From Treponema_C sp050937815 (GTDB lineage Bacteria; Spirochaetota; Spirochaetia; Treponematales; Treponemataceae): DNA of 64,000 bases. The stretch lies in NCBI RefSeq assembly GCF_050937815.1, contig NZ_JACDIJ010000001.1:248001-312000 (forward strand). The letters are read 5' to 3'. The notes under the pieces are model-generated. The model did not search any database, was not told the DNA's origin, and saw nothing but the letters and a program-made list of their open reading frames with translations. Position numbers and translations under genes: made by a program. Shown here piece after piece: positions 8,238 through 16,670 of the stretch. Each line of letters opens with the position of its first letter. The stretch's first letter is position 1.

Positions 8238-8654
8238 TTATAAAAAAAGTACTCGGGGGAAAATAAAATGAAGCGTTGCAATCACAATGCAAAAAATCCC
8301 CATATATTTTCGTCCGTCGATAAAAATCTTTTCAAAAAAAGCGGGCAAAGTAAAGGAAACGGAAGCCGAAGCTTTATAATATTCATACAACAAACAAAGA
8401 CCGGCACATATACCGGCAAGAGCAGGTATTAAATCGCCCAAAACGGGAATATCGCCTTGCACGACGGTTAACAGCTTCATAATGCCGGTAAAAATAGTTA
8501 AAATACCCAAAATAAGACGAAAATTTTTTGTTTCAAAAAAACTCAATCCGGCAGCACTCGTTTCGGCCGCATCTTCCGGTATTTGTTTGGAAAATACGAG
8601 TAAAAGCCCCGAAGCCGCATTCAAAACCACTGATAGTAAATAAAATTGTATCAT
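8238..8654 (-). CDS. Conserved-looking inner-membrane protein, unknown function
   Basis: 138 aa with four likely membrane segments (about residues 2-20, 45-65, 70-90, 115-135). No family was recognised. GGGG lies upstream of the ATG, and the gene is 24 bases downstream of the single-pass protein gene in the same operon. Confidence 0.65.
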   Translation of the reverse strand: MIQFYLLSVVLNAASGLLLVFSKQIPEDAAETSAAGLSFFETKNFRLILGILTIFTGIMKLLTVVQGDIPVLGDLIPALAGICAGLCLLYEYYKASASVSFTLPAFFEKIFIDGRKYMGIFCIVIATLHFIFPRVLFL

Positions 8655-8678
8655 GAAATCCCCCTATCCGGCCGGCAC

Positions 8679-9221
8679 CTACTTTTGTTCAACCCGTGTA
8701 CGAAGCGTCAGAGTTTCACCGTTAATACCGATATCGGCCTGCACATATACTATATCATAATCCGTAAAAATTGTCCTGTAAAATGTCGGCGTTCCATCCG
8801 AAAAAGCGGAATTTTCCTGTACGGCAAGTATGTTTTTTTCTTTATCCATAGCGGAAAACTTTACGGATACCGTTTCTCTATCGACGTTATTTTTTTGCTG
8901 TGCTTTTACACTCACATATACCGATTCTTCGAATGAAAAAGCGGACAACTTAAAATCCGTTCCTTCAAAAAAAGCCTTGTTATCTCTTCCCGTTAAAAAT
9001 GCAAGCGATAAAACGACAAGAACGCAAAGTATAACCGAAACAAGCATAAACCGAGATTGCTTCGTATGTACAAGGGCTTTAAATAAACCGCGTGGAGGTT
9101 CGGCGGCGGTACCGTCATAAAACGCCCGGACACTTTTATCCGCCCGCTCCAAGCGCGTTTTACGGTTATAATAAAAATTAAGTTCCGATTCCTGTATTTT
9201 AGTATCTTCGTTATTATTCAT
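8679..9221 (-). CDS. Single-pass membrane protein, unknown function
   Basis: 180 aa from the ATG at 9221, whose A is also the last base of the upstream gene's TGA stop (TGATG), a coupling that decides the start. A charged cytoplasmic N-terminus of about 55 residues is followed by one membrane segment (about 58-77) and an extracytoplasmic beta-rich part. No known family was recognised. Confidence 0.7.
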   Translation of the reverse strand: MNNNEDTKIQESELNFYYNRKTRLERADKSVRAFYDGTAAEPPRGLFKALVHTKQSRFMLVSVILCVLVVLSLAFLTGRDNKAFFEGTDFKLSAFSFEESVYVSVKAQQKNNVDRETVSVKFSAMDKEKNILAVQENSAFSDGTPTFYRTIFTDYDIVYVQADIGINGETLTLRTRVEQK

Positions 9222-10513
9222 CAGCGATTCCGACTCGACTGGATAATGCTGTCTATAAGCGTATCGGTGCGCCACCATACAACCGAAGCTTTATCTTCTC
9301 TTGCAACGAGTGCCGAAATAATTCCCGACGGCGAGAGGGAAAAACTGTGATATACGATATTGTCGGTATCCATCTGTAAACGCCGGCGGATAATTTTTTG
9401 CCCGCTTTCTTTTAACATAAGAATTGAAAAACCTTCGGTATCCGCTGTAATAAAGAAAAACCATCCCGATTCGGTTACGCCCAAAAACTCATATGCCATT
9501 GCAAATACTTCTTTGGTATAACCGTAGGTTACCGTTTGTTCAAAATCGGGAACCGCAATGGGATCGGCGTATATACCCGTATTTAAATCCAAAGGATAAA
9601 CAAGGGTTTGGTCGAAGGTCATACCCGATTGAACCCGTGTTAAAGCGTCTATTTCGGCCGGAAAATAATCTATTTTCAGATATAAAACGGGTGAATTATA
9701 GTCAGGAATAACTTGCGCCAAAGTTGAAAACACAATATCCGAATTGTCGGTACCGTATTCGGGAAGTACGGAGGGCGGCAAAGGCACTTTAAATCTTAAA
9801 TATCCGTCACGAGTAAACCAAAATACCGCATAACCGTTTTCGATTAAACAGACGACAACCAATTCGTTTTGTTTTGTCGTATAGATGTTTTTTATATAGG
9901 GAAACGGAGTGCCGCCCGGCCCTTCTTGTCCCAAATAATCGATAAAAGATCCGTCGCTTTCAAAACGCAAAACAACCGAACGTAAAAGTGTTTTTGTTTT
10001 TTCATCAAATACAAAACGCTCTCTAGGAAGTATATCGGCCGCATATAAGCGTTTACCCGAATCCACTGCAAGGGCGCTGATTTTATTAAAAGGATATGCA
10101 ACCGCATTTTGCGTTGCGACACCGTTATTCGCTTCCAAAGCGGAAACGGTTTTACTTCCGTTTAATCCGATAAATGAGGGAACGGGGTTTTTTTCGGCAT
10201 TGTACAAAATACCTATTAAATCGCCGTAAGACGTTAATTCCATTATCTTCGCAGCTTCGGAATTTGCAATATAAAAAAAACCTTCATTCATAACCAAGCG
10301 TGTTTGCACTTCTCCGGGAACTTGTAAATCAAACAAGCGCAGCTCATTTTCAAAGCCCCCGTACTGCAAATCAAACAAGGTTTCTTTTTCAAAGGCGGCT
10401 ATAGGTTTGGATCCGCCGCAGGACACAAAAAAAAGATGCGCGATACTAAAGAGTATCAATACACAACCGGTTCGAATATTTTTGCAGCATAAAAAAATCG
10501 GTTTTCGAAGCAT
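9221..10513 (-). CDS. Treponemal lipoprotein, probable beta-propeller-like fold
   Basis: 430 aa from the ATG at 10513. Upstream in-frame codons are rejected because a promoter sits there and the signal peptide starts here. The N-terminus is a lipoprotein signal ending in FFVSC (Cys about residue 32). The mature protein has repeated strand-rich blocks (for example KISALAVDSGKRLYAAD and NIYTTKQNELVVVCL) like a propeller of NHL or 6-bladed type. It may belong to the spirochaete LIC_12708-type lipoproteins; this is recollection and unverified. It heads the operon to 6955. Confidence 0.7.
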   Translation of the reverse strand: MLRKPIFLCCKNIRTGCVLILFSIAHLFFVSCGGSKPIAAFEKETLFDLQYGGFENELRLFDLQVPGEVQTRLVMNEGFFYIANSEAAKIMELTSYGDLIGILYNAEKNPVPSFIGLNGSKTVSALEANNGVATQNAVAYPFNKISALAVDSGKRLYAADILPRERFVFDEKTKTLLRSVVLRFESDGSFIDYLGQEGPGGTPFPYIKNIYTTKQNELVVVCLIENGYAVFWFTRDGYLRFKVPLPPSVLPEYGTDNSDIVFSTLAQVIPDYNSPVLYLKIDYFPAEIDALTRVQSGMTFDQTLVYPLDLNTGIYADPIAVPDFEQTVTYGYTKEVFAMAYEFLGVTESGWFFFITADTEGFSILMLKESGQKIIRRRLQMDTDNIVYHSFSLSPSGIISALVAREDKASVVWWRTDTLIDSIIQSSRNR

Positions 10514-10519
10514 AAACAC

Positions 10520-10548
10520 AGCATAAAGTGCTTGCCCAAATATGTCAA
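10520..10548 (-). promoter_or_regulatory. Promoter of the lipoprotein-pfkB operon
   Basis: Minus strand TTGACA (10548-10543), 17-base spacer, TATGCT (10525-10520). The -10 box ends six bases before the ATG at 10513. No Shine-Dalgarno sequence lies in between, so the mRNA is predicted to be leaderless. The same TATGCT box and spacing recur upstream of the Cas2-like and lepB-like genes. Confidence 0.65.
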
Positions 10549-10568
10549 TAAGCGGTACATTATAAGGT

Positions 10569-13349
10569 ATGATTGACGCAATAATGACATTCTTTTTCGG
10601 TTCCAAACAGGAACGAGATGTAAAAGCCCTGATGCCTATCGTTGCAAAGGTCAACGAAAAAGAAGCATGGGCAAGCGCCCTTGACAAAGAAGGATTTTTA
10701 AAACAAACAGCCCTTTTTAAAGAACGGCTTAAAAACGGCGAAAGCCTTGACGATATTTTACCCGAAGCCTTTGCCCTCGCCCGCGAAGCGGCAAAGCGTG
10801 TACTGGGAGAGAGGGCCTACGACGTGCAGGTTATGGGGTCAATAGTGCTTCACTCCGGCCGTATCGTAGAAATGAAAACGGGCGAAGGTAAAACCCTTAT
10901 GTGCGTCGCCGCAGCCTATTTAAACAGTTTAGCCGGAAAAGGCGTTCACGTTGTAACCGTAAACGATTACCTTGCTCAGCGCGACGCGGACTGGATGCGT
11001 CCCGTCTACGAATACTTAGGCGTTACGGTCGGCTCAATCGTATCGAATATGGATAACGCGGCGCGCAAAGCCGCTTACAATTGCGACATTACCTACGGCA
11101 CAAACAACGAGTTGGGCTTCGATTATTTGCGCGACAATATGCAGTTAAGCCCTGCCGAAAAGGTACAGCGCAGCTTTGCTTTCGGCATTGTTGACGAAAT
11201 CGACTCCATCTTAATCGACGAAGCGCGTACCCCCCTTATTATTTCGGGACAGGGCGAAGACGACACGGTTAAATTTTTCGAAGTCGATAAATACGTCGGT
11301 CAGCTTGAAGAAGTACAAAAAAACCCGGAAACCGGTTTATACCCGGACGAAGTACAGGGCGAAGAGGTTATCGGAGATTATACGCTCGACGAAAAAAGCC
11401 GGCGCGTATCCTTTACCGACGCGGGTATGCTTAAAATCGAAGCGATTTTACAAAAGCACAATTTAATCCGCGGCTCGGTGTTTGACGAAGAAAACTTTGA
11501 ATACATTCACTACTTTACACAAGCCGTGCGCGCCCACACCCTCTATAAAATCGATGTCGATTATGTCGTAAAAGACAAGCAGGTACAAATCGTAGACGAG
11601 TTTACCGGCCGTATTTTGGAAGGACGGCGCTACGGCGAAGGTTTGCACCAGGCTATAGAAGCGAAGGAGCATATCAGAATCGCCCAGCGCAACCGCACTC
11701 TTGCGACGATTACCTTTCAGAATTTTTTCCGTATGTACGACAAATTGTCGGGCATGACCGGAACGGCTGATACCGAAGCGGTCGAATTCAGCAAAATATA
11801 CGATTTGGACGTAACTGTTATTCCGACAAACAAGCCCGTTGCCCGTATCGACGAAAACGATGAAGTGTATTTGAACGAGCACGACAAGTGGGAAGCCATT
11901 TGTGCCGAAATCGCCGAAGCCCATAAAAAAGGACAGCCGGTTTTGGTCGGTACGGTGTCGATTGAAAAGTCGGAGCATTTAAGCGCCCTGCTTACCAAAA
12001 AGGGAATCCGCCACGAGGTATTGAACGCAAAAAACCACGCGCGCGAAGCTTTGATTATTGCCGAAGCGGGGGCCAAGGGGGCGGTTACGATTGCAACCAA
12101 TATGGCAGGCCGCGGTACCGATATAAAGCTGGGCGGCAACCCCGAATTCAGGGCAAAAAAACGTGCCGGAACCGAAGCGACACAGGAGCAGTATGAAAGC
12201 GCGTATAAAATCGAAAAAGAAAAATGGCTTACCGATTATGAAGAAGTAAAGCAGGCCGGCGGCCTTTACGTTATCGGTACCGAGCGGCACGAAAGCCGCC
12301 GTATAGACAACCAGCTTCGAGGACGCTCGGGCCGTCAAGGAGATCCGGGCCGCAGTAAATTCTACATTTCGATGGACGACGATTTAATGCGGCTTTTCGG
12401 CGGCGAAAAGATGAAATCCCTTATGTCGCGCATCGGTATGGAACCGGGAGAGCCTATTTACCACCCCTGGCTTACCAAGGGAATTGAAAAAGCGCAGCGC
12501 AAGGTTGAAGAGCGTAACTTTGAAATCCGTAAGCACTTGCTCGATTACGATGACGTTTTAAACGAACAGCGCCGCTTTATATACGATCAGCGCGACGCCA
12601 TTTTAACCGACGAGGATTTAAAACAGCGCATTTTACTGACCGCCCGCGAAACCCTTGAAGAATTTGCCGAAGAGTACGCCGCAGCGGCGCGCAAAAACGC
12701 CGAAGGAGCTGCAAGCGAGCTTGCTTCCGAATTAAAGCAAAGCTTTGCCCTCCCGCTTTCTCAGGACTTGCTGCACAGCGCACAGGCGGAACATAAAGCG
12801 GATGCCGTACAAGACAAGCTTGTAAGCGGTATTATGAGCGCGCTTGAAAACGATTTAAGCGAAAAAGAACTTTTGGCGGGAAAAGAAAACCTGAATATGT
12901 TTATCCGCTATCAATACGTACAGGCTATAGACCGCAAATGGCTCGACCACCTCGAAGCCCTTGAAAGTTTGCGCGAAGCGGTATACCTTCGCACTTACAG
13001 CTCGAAAAATCCCTTAACCGAATACAAAATCGACGGCTTTAATATCTTCGACGAAATGCTCGACAGTATCCGCACCGAAATCGCCTCGCGTGTCTTTAAA
13101 GTGAAGATAACGAACGACCGGGGTGAAGATATGCAGCGAAAGGCTCGCACTATGCAGATGAACGCCCAGCACAATGCGATGGCCGCCTTTGATGCGGGAG
13201 CCGCGCGTTCGGCCGCAGCAGCCTCGCCCTTTGCGTCAAAACGTCAGGGCGAAAACGTGACGGTAGTGCGCACAACGCCGAAAGTAGGCCGCAACGATCC
13301 CTGCCCCTGCGGTTCGGGGAAAAAGTATAAGCAATGCTGCGGACGCTAG
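10569..13349 (+). CDS. secA: Preprotein translocase ATPase SecA
   Basis: Motor that drives unfolded preproteins through SecYEG, 926 aa. The Walker A region is at residues 102-110 (MKTGEGKT), followed by the Walker B-containing DEIDSILIDEARTP, the preprotein-crosslinking domain, the second nucleotide domain (TNMAGRGTDIKLGG) and a C-terminal zinc-binding SEC-C tail (CPCGSGKKYKQCC). The start matches the family N-terminus (FGSKQERDVK). A weak TTGCCC / TACATT pair (10532-10537, 10556-10561) ends seven bases before the ATG. The last codons and stop are repeated 32 bases downstream. Confidence 0.97.
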   Translation: MIDAIMTFFFGSKQERDVKALMPIVAKVNEKEAWASALDKEGFLKQTALFKERLKNGESLDDILPEAFALAREAAKRVLGERAYDVQVMGSIVLHSGRIVEMKTGEGKTLMCVAAAYLNSLAGKGVHVVTVNDYLAQRDADWMRPVYEYLGVTVGSIVSNMDNAARKAAYNCDITYGTNNELGFDYLRDNMQLSPAEKVQRSFAFGIVDEIDSILIDEARTPLIISGQGEDDTVKFFEVDKYVGQLEEVQKNPETGLYPDEVQGEEVIGDYTLDEKSRRVSFTDAGMLKIEAILQKHNLIRGSVFDEENFEYIHYFTQAVRAHTLYKIDVDYVVKDKQVQIVDEFTGRILEGRRYGEGLHQAIEAKEHIRIAQRNRTLATITFQNFFRMYDKLSGMTGTADTEAVEFSKIYDLDVTVIPTNKPVARIDENDEVYLNEHDKWEAICAEIAEAHKKGQPVLVGTVSIEKSEHLSALLTKKGIRHEVLNAKNHAREALIIAEAGAKGAVTIATNMAGRGTDIKLGGNPEFRAKKRAGTEATQEQYESAYKIEKEKWLTDYEEVKQAGGLYVIGTERHESRRIDNQLRGRSGRQGDPGRSKFYISMDDDLMRLFGGEKMKSLMSRIGMEPGEPIYHPWLTKGIEKAQRKVEERNFEIRKHLLDYDDVLNEQRRFIYDQRDAILTDEDLKQRILLTARETLEEFAEEYAAAARKNAEGAASELASELKQSFALPLSQDLLHSAQAEHKADAVQDKLVSGIMSALENDLSEKELLAGKENLNMFIRYQYVQAIDRKWLDHLEALESLREAVYLRTYSSKNPLTEYKIDGFNIFDEMLDSIRTEIASRVFKVKITNDRGEDMQRKARTMQMNAQHNAMAAFDAGAARSAAAASPFASKRQGENVTVVRTTPKVGRNDPCPCGSGKKYKQCCGR

Positions 13350-13381
13350 GACGCTGCATTGCCGCATGCTGCGGACGCTAG
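13334..13381. repeat. 16-bp direct repeat of the secA 3' end
   Basis: ATGCTGCGGACGCTAG occurs at 13334-13349, covering the last secA codons and stop, and again at 13366-13381, with 16 bases between. The left copy is coding; the right copy lies at the edge of the accessory region. It may be a footprint of slippage or of insertion at the gene's 3' end. Confidence 0.8.
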
Positions 13382-13384
13382 CGG

Positions 13385-13419
13385 TTTTTTCTAAAAAGTC
13401 GGTTACTTTTTAGAAAAAA
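13385..13419. terminator. Perfect 15-bp inverted repeat between convergent genes
   Basis: Left arm 13385-13399 and right arm 13405-13419 are perfectly complementary across a five-base loop (CGGTT). The arms begin and end in six T/A bases, so on either strand the hairpin has an A-tract before and a U-tract in its distal arm. It sits between secA and a convergent small gene whose stop is in its loop. It probably works as a bidirectional terminator; the stem is AT-rich, so this is an inference. Confidence 0.6.
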
Positions 13420-13603
13420 CGGTTTTCCCAAAAACTTTTATTTCCAATCCGTCTTTATATCCTGTATCCGATTCCATATCCAATCGGTGATATTTTATAA
13501 TTTCATATAAAACAGCTTTATAGCCGACACTGCCTCCATCCTTATAGTAAACGGGAATCGGAATAATAAAAAATATAATTATAATAATTAATGCAATTTT
13601 CAT
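13403..13603 (-). CDS. Small single-pass membrane protein
   Basis: 66 aa: an N-terminal hydrophobic segment (residues 3-17) then IPVYYKDGGSVGYKAVLYEI, a motif I recognise from small uncharacterised membrane proteins of Firmicutes, often longer than this. A five-codon ORF (MKIKK, 13617-13600) with AAGGAC in front of it ends in a TGA overlapping this gene's ATG, so translation may be coupled. Its C-terminus and stop lie in a 15-bp inverted repeat. Function unknown; may have been acquired horizontally. Confidence 0.65.
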   Translation of the reverse strand: MKIALIIIIIFFIIPIPVYYKDGGSVGYKAVLYEIIKYHRLDMESDTGYKDGLEIKVFGKTVFSKK

Positions 13604-13666
13604 TTTTTTATTTTCATTAAGTCCTTCACACTAAGTTTCGTTTCAATAACAAACATCCGCCTTTTC

Positions 13667-14419
13667 CTATCGCTTTATTACTCTTGTAGCAATATAGGTT
13701 TTAATGTTCAATTCATGAAGTCTGCCTGTACCGTTCGTGTCTTCATACAAATCGACTAAAGTAAATCCTGCTTTTAATTGGCCGCCGATTTGTTCTTCAA
13801 GAGTATGGGAAAATTGCAAACCGTAATCATTTTCTATGCCGTATTGTTTTGATTTTTCATCCTGCAAAGGGTCAAACGGCATTTTCCATATAATTTCTTT
13901 TTCTTCGCTGTCTACAATGTAATTTATTTCATTATTCAAACCCGACAGCAAAATCCCGCCTTTTTTCAAAACCCTATAAGCTTCATTAAAAACATGATAC
14001 ACATCTTTGATATAACAATTTGAAACCGGATGAAAAATAATGTCAAAGGTTTCATCGTCAAAGGGAAGGCACTGCGTCATATCACCTTGTACAGCCCGAA
14101 TTTCATATTTTTCCCTGTCGGCAACAAACAGTTCCGATTCAATTTGTTTCGATGAATAATCGAGTACCGTACACTCGGCGCCCACGGCTTGAAATATTGG
14201 CATTTGCTGTCCGCCGCCCGAAGCAAGTCCTAAAACTTTTTTACCTTTTAAATCACCGAACCACTCGTGAGGGACGGTACGGGTCGGTGTAAGCAAGACA
14301 TTCCACTTGCCTTTTTTTGCATTTTCGTACACTTCATGTGAAATCGGCTTTCCCCATTCCCAGCCCGCTTTAATCCATCTGTCTATACTCGCCTTGTTTA
14401 TATCCTGATATCTCTCCAT
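13667..14419 (-). CDS. Class I SAM-dependent methyltransferase
   Basis: 250 aa. The SAM-binding motif I is GKKVLGLASGGGQQMP, followed by an acidic strand end (CTVLDYSS), GDMTQCLPFDDETFDIIF and the post-II motif around AYRVLKKGGILLSG. This is the Methyltransf_11 pattern. ATG 14419 is chosen over an in-frame TTG nine bases upstream. Substrate unknown; related proteins from Firmicutes stand alone in accessory regions, as here. Confidence 0.85.
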   Translation of the reverse strand: MERYQDINKASIDRWIKAGWEWGKPISHEVYENAKKGKWNVLLTPTRTVPHEWFGDLKGKKVLGLASGGGQQMPIFQAVGAECTVLDYSSKQIESELFVADREKYEIRAVQGDMTQCLPFDDETFDIIFHPVSNCYIKDVYHVFNEAYRVLKKGGILLSGLNNEINYIVDSEEKEIIWKMPFDPLQDEKSKQYGIENDYGLQFSHTLEEQIGGQLKAGFTLVDLYEDTNGTGRLHELNIKTYIATRVIKR

Positions 14420-14471
14420 GCTTATCAAGCCTGCCTTTGACGGCTATTAAACCGTATGTTTGATAGAATTT

Positions 14472-14500
14472 ATTGTACCGTGAATCTTTACTTGTGTCGA
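14472..14500 (-). promoter_or_regulatory. Promoter of the methyltransferase gene
   Basis: Minus strand TCGACA (14500-14495), 17-base spacer, TACAAT (14477-14472), leaving a leader of about 45 bases. It lies in the short gap after the EFR1 gene stop at 14523. Confidence 0.6.
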
Positions 14501-14522
14501 TTGCCGTATGCGGCTTTTTTTC

Positions 14523-15263
14523 CTATTCCATAGCATTTTTCGGGTTTTTATAAAAATACCTGAGCCTTTTTACAGTGGTTTTGCCGTAGTTAATTGCTTC
14601 TTTCGGGCAAAGGTGCAGGCATTTTAAACAATTGTCACATTGAGGTTTTATCCATTGCGGCTTTCCGTTTACCATTTTTATTGCAGAGGCGGGACAATTT
14701 TTTTCGCATTGCGAGCATGAAATACAGGAATCCAAAACATAAAACGGTTTTGTACTTTGATACGCTTTGTAACTGCGGTGAATATAGGGCTGCAACAGCT
14801 TCATTATAAAAGGACTGTGATAAGCCTTCTTTTTTCCCTGCATGATCTTTTCCAAGCCGATGTCCGCTTTTTTCAATTTTCGTTTTTGTGCATCTATATT
14901 GGGAATACCGTGCAATATTGAATAATTTGTTACCATTCTTAATTCATAAATTGTCGGTTTCGGCAATGATTTTTCGGCACAGATTTCTTCCACCTGTCTG
15001 TCCGCCCCGCCTAAAATACCGCCGCATGTTAAAATAAAGATGAGATTTTTTATATTTCTAAATTCGGTTTGAAAGATAAAAGATTTTACTTTTTCGGACA
15101 CCCCCCAAAAACAATTAAATGTAACAATATATAAATCTTCGTGGGCTACATTAATTGTCTTTTCTTTTATCGAACACATATCGACAGGCTTACTGTTTAA
15201 AAAATTACCCAGCCTATCGGCAATGTGTTTTGAGTTGCCGGTTGAACTGTAGTATAAAATCAT
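14523..15263 (-). CDS. EFR1-family flavodoxin/ferredoxin fusion
   Basis: 246 aa. The N-terminal flavodoxin-like domain begins MILYYSSTGNSKHIAD, the FMN phosphate-binding loop. Two 4Fe-4S clusters follow near residues 178-230: CISCSQCEKNCPASAI and CDNCLKCLHLCPKEAI. It should move electrons between flavin and iron-sulfur centres in the cytoplasm. GGAG precedes the ATG. It lies 29 bases after the end of the frameshifted tetR gene and is probably part of its operon, so the regulator may control it. Confidence 0.85.
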   Translation of the reverse strand: MILYYSSTGNSKHIADRLGNFLNSKPVDMCSIKEKTINVAHEDLYIVTFNCFWGVSEKVKSFIFQTEFRNIKNLIFILTCGGILGGADRQVEEICAEKSLPKPTIYELRMVTNYSILHGIPNIDAQKRKLKKADIGLEKIMQGKKKAYHSPFIMKLLQPYIHRSYKAYQSTKPFYVLDSCISCSQCEKNCPASAIKMVNGKPQWIKPQCDNCLKCLHLCPKEAINYGKTTVKRLRYFYKNPKNAME

Positions 15264-15292
15264 ATGAATGCTCCGTAATTATGTTTTGCTTT

Positions 15293-15879
15293 TTAAGAAT
15301 CTGATGGAACGGAGGCTTCGGACACCACACCCTTTATAAAATAGAGAGTAAGAATCCTGATTACCTCGCTGCAGCCTTCAAAATCCGAATCCGTTATATG
15401 ACAATCGATATAGTATAAAAACTCATATACTCTCTTTAATTGAGAAGCCAATCGACTATTGATTTTTAATTCTTTTATTTTTTATCGAGCACAGCCGTTA
15501 AAAAGTGATGAAATTGATTATCCCTTTTTCCTTGTTCCGAAAAATAATATTCATGCAAAACCTTTGAGATTTTAGGATTGCTCCATTCCGCCATTATTTT
15601 ATTGCCGAACAAATGTTTTGAAGTTACGGAGAACAAGGATTCAACAACTATTTCGATCGGCATCTGCCAATCAACTTGCTCCATAACCGCTTGTCTGACT
15701 CTTATATTTTCACGTTTATACACTTCCAAAAATATATCTTCTTTGGAAGCATAATATTTATAAAACGAACCTGTTGCAATATGAATGGATTTTGTAATAT
15801 CGGAAATATTTGTTTCCTTATACCCTTTTTTTGCAAAAACGGCATGCGCGCTTGCTAAAAGTTCTTCTTTTTTATCCAT
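15293..15879 (-). pseudogene. TetR/AcrR-family regulator with a frameshift at an A6 run
   Basis: The open frame gives only 134 aa (15475-15879): an N-terminal helix-turn-helix (ISDITKSIHIATGSFYKYY, about residues 24-42) and part of the ligand domain, ending ...AVLDKK-stop. The stop comes directly after a run of six A (plus-strand T at 15478-15483). Adding one base there opens a frame to a stop at 15293, restoring a protein of about 195 aa, normal for TetR, with a plausible helical tail (for example RLASQLKRVYEFLYY). It could be a true pseudogene, a phase-variable switch or a transcript-slippage gene. A perfect operator-like palindrome lies upstream. Confidence 0.85.
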
Positions 15880-15891
15880 ACTCGCCTTCTT

Positions 15892-15921
15892 ATGAATGAA
15901 TATTTTTTATTATTCATTCAT
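15892..15921. promoter_or_regulatory. Likely TetR operator
   Basis: Perfect inverted repeat with 11-base arms: ATGAATGAATA (15892-15902), an eight-base spacer, then TATTCATTCAT (15911-15921). It lies between the -10 box and the tetR start codon, the normal place for self-repression. Confidence 0.8.
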
Positions 15922-15950
15922 AATTTAATACAAAGATTTATTTGAGTCAA
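15922..15950 (-). promoter_or_regulatory. Promoter of the tetR-EFR1 unit
   Basis: Minus strand TTGACT (15950-15945), 17-base spacer, TAAATT (15927-15922). The adjoining palindrome would cover the transcription start. Confidence 0.6.
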
Positions 15951-15979
15951 GTAATGCAATAATCACACCTATAATTTTT

Positions 15980-16579
15980 TTATATCGGCCACTTTTGTTT
16001 TTTGGCGAGTTTTTCCAAAATTTCAAGAACGAGCCAAATATTTGTTACATGTATTGCACTCAAAGTGATAAATGTTTTTTTATCTTTGAATTTAATATTG
16101 ATTGTATTTGACGGTTTATCTATCCTATAATATTCTATTGTGTTTAATGGAAATGAAGCATCACGGCCCCGCTTTGTTTCAATTAAATTTCCGTTTTCTA
16201 TTCGAATATTGTAATCATTTAAGCCATACTGCAAAATAACCTTAATACTGTTTATTTCTTCCGGAATGTCTCCATTCAACTGATATTTTGCGTAATGTTT
16301 AAGGACGGAATCGATTTCTTCTTTTTCAGGAGCAATATCCGCACTGTATTCTTTTTGATCGTTCATTAATATCGTTATTGTACGATGGGGTGTTATTTTA
16401 TCAAAATAAAAATTTGATTTTACCGCTTTAATATCCTTGAAATATAAGGGTATTTCATCCCCCTTATCCATAAAAACGACAAAACCGTCTTCAGACAAAG
16501 CGATTTTTTCAATATGATTTTGTCCGAACAGTTTTTTTAAAAAACCCTTCGACGTGTTTTTTATTATTTTTGTATACAT
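15980..16579 (-). CDS. Uncharacterised 199-aa protein
   Basis: No family recognised. The chain has two similar strand-rich parts (residues 20-75 and 105-175), with motifs such as GFVVFMDKGDEIPLYFKDI and NTINIKFKDKKTF. That recalls tandem PH-like domains. There is no signal peptide or membrane segment. A strong AAGGAGA site precedes the ATG. It lies between the ABC exporter operon and tetR, on the same strand as both. Confidence 0.6.
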   Translation of the reverse strand: MYTKIIKNTSKGFLKKLFGQNHIEKIALSEDGFVVFMDKGDEIPLYFKDIKAVKSNFYFDKITPHRTITILMNDQKEYSADIAPEKEEIDSVLKHYAKYQLNGDIPEEINSIKVILQYGLNDYNIRIENGNLIETKRGRDASFPLNTIEYYRIDKPSNTINIKFKDKKTFITLSAIHVTNIWLVLEILEKLAKKQKWPI

Positions 16580-16670
16580 ACTTTTCTCCTTATGATAAAA
16601 AAGCTTATTTTTGTGATTTCTATTTTACTCTATCATGCCGAATGAGTAAATACCGGCATATATTTTTCAT

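Noticed and set aside
10532..10561. Promoter for secA (TTGCCC, 18 bases, TACATT)
   Set aside because: Both boxes are weak; kept only as a remark under secA.
9221..10687. Longer start for the lipoprotein gene at 10687
   Set aside because: It would overlap secA by over 100 bases and put a lipoprotein signal peptide inside the protein; the promoter ends six bases before the ATG at 10513.
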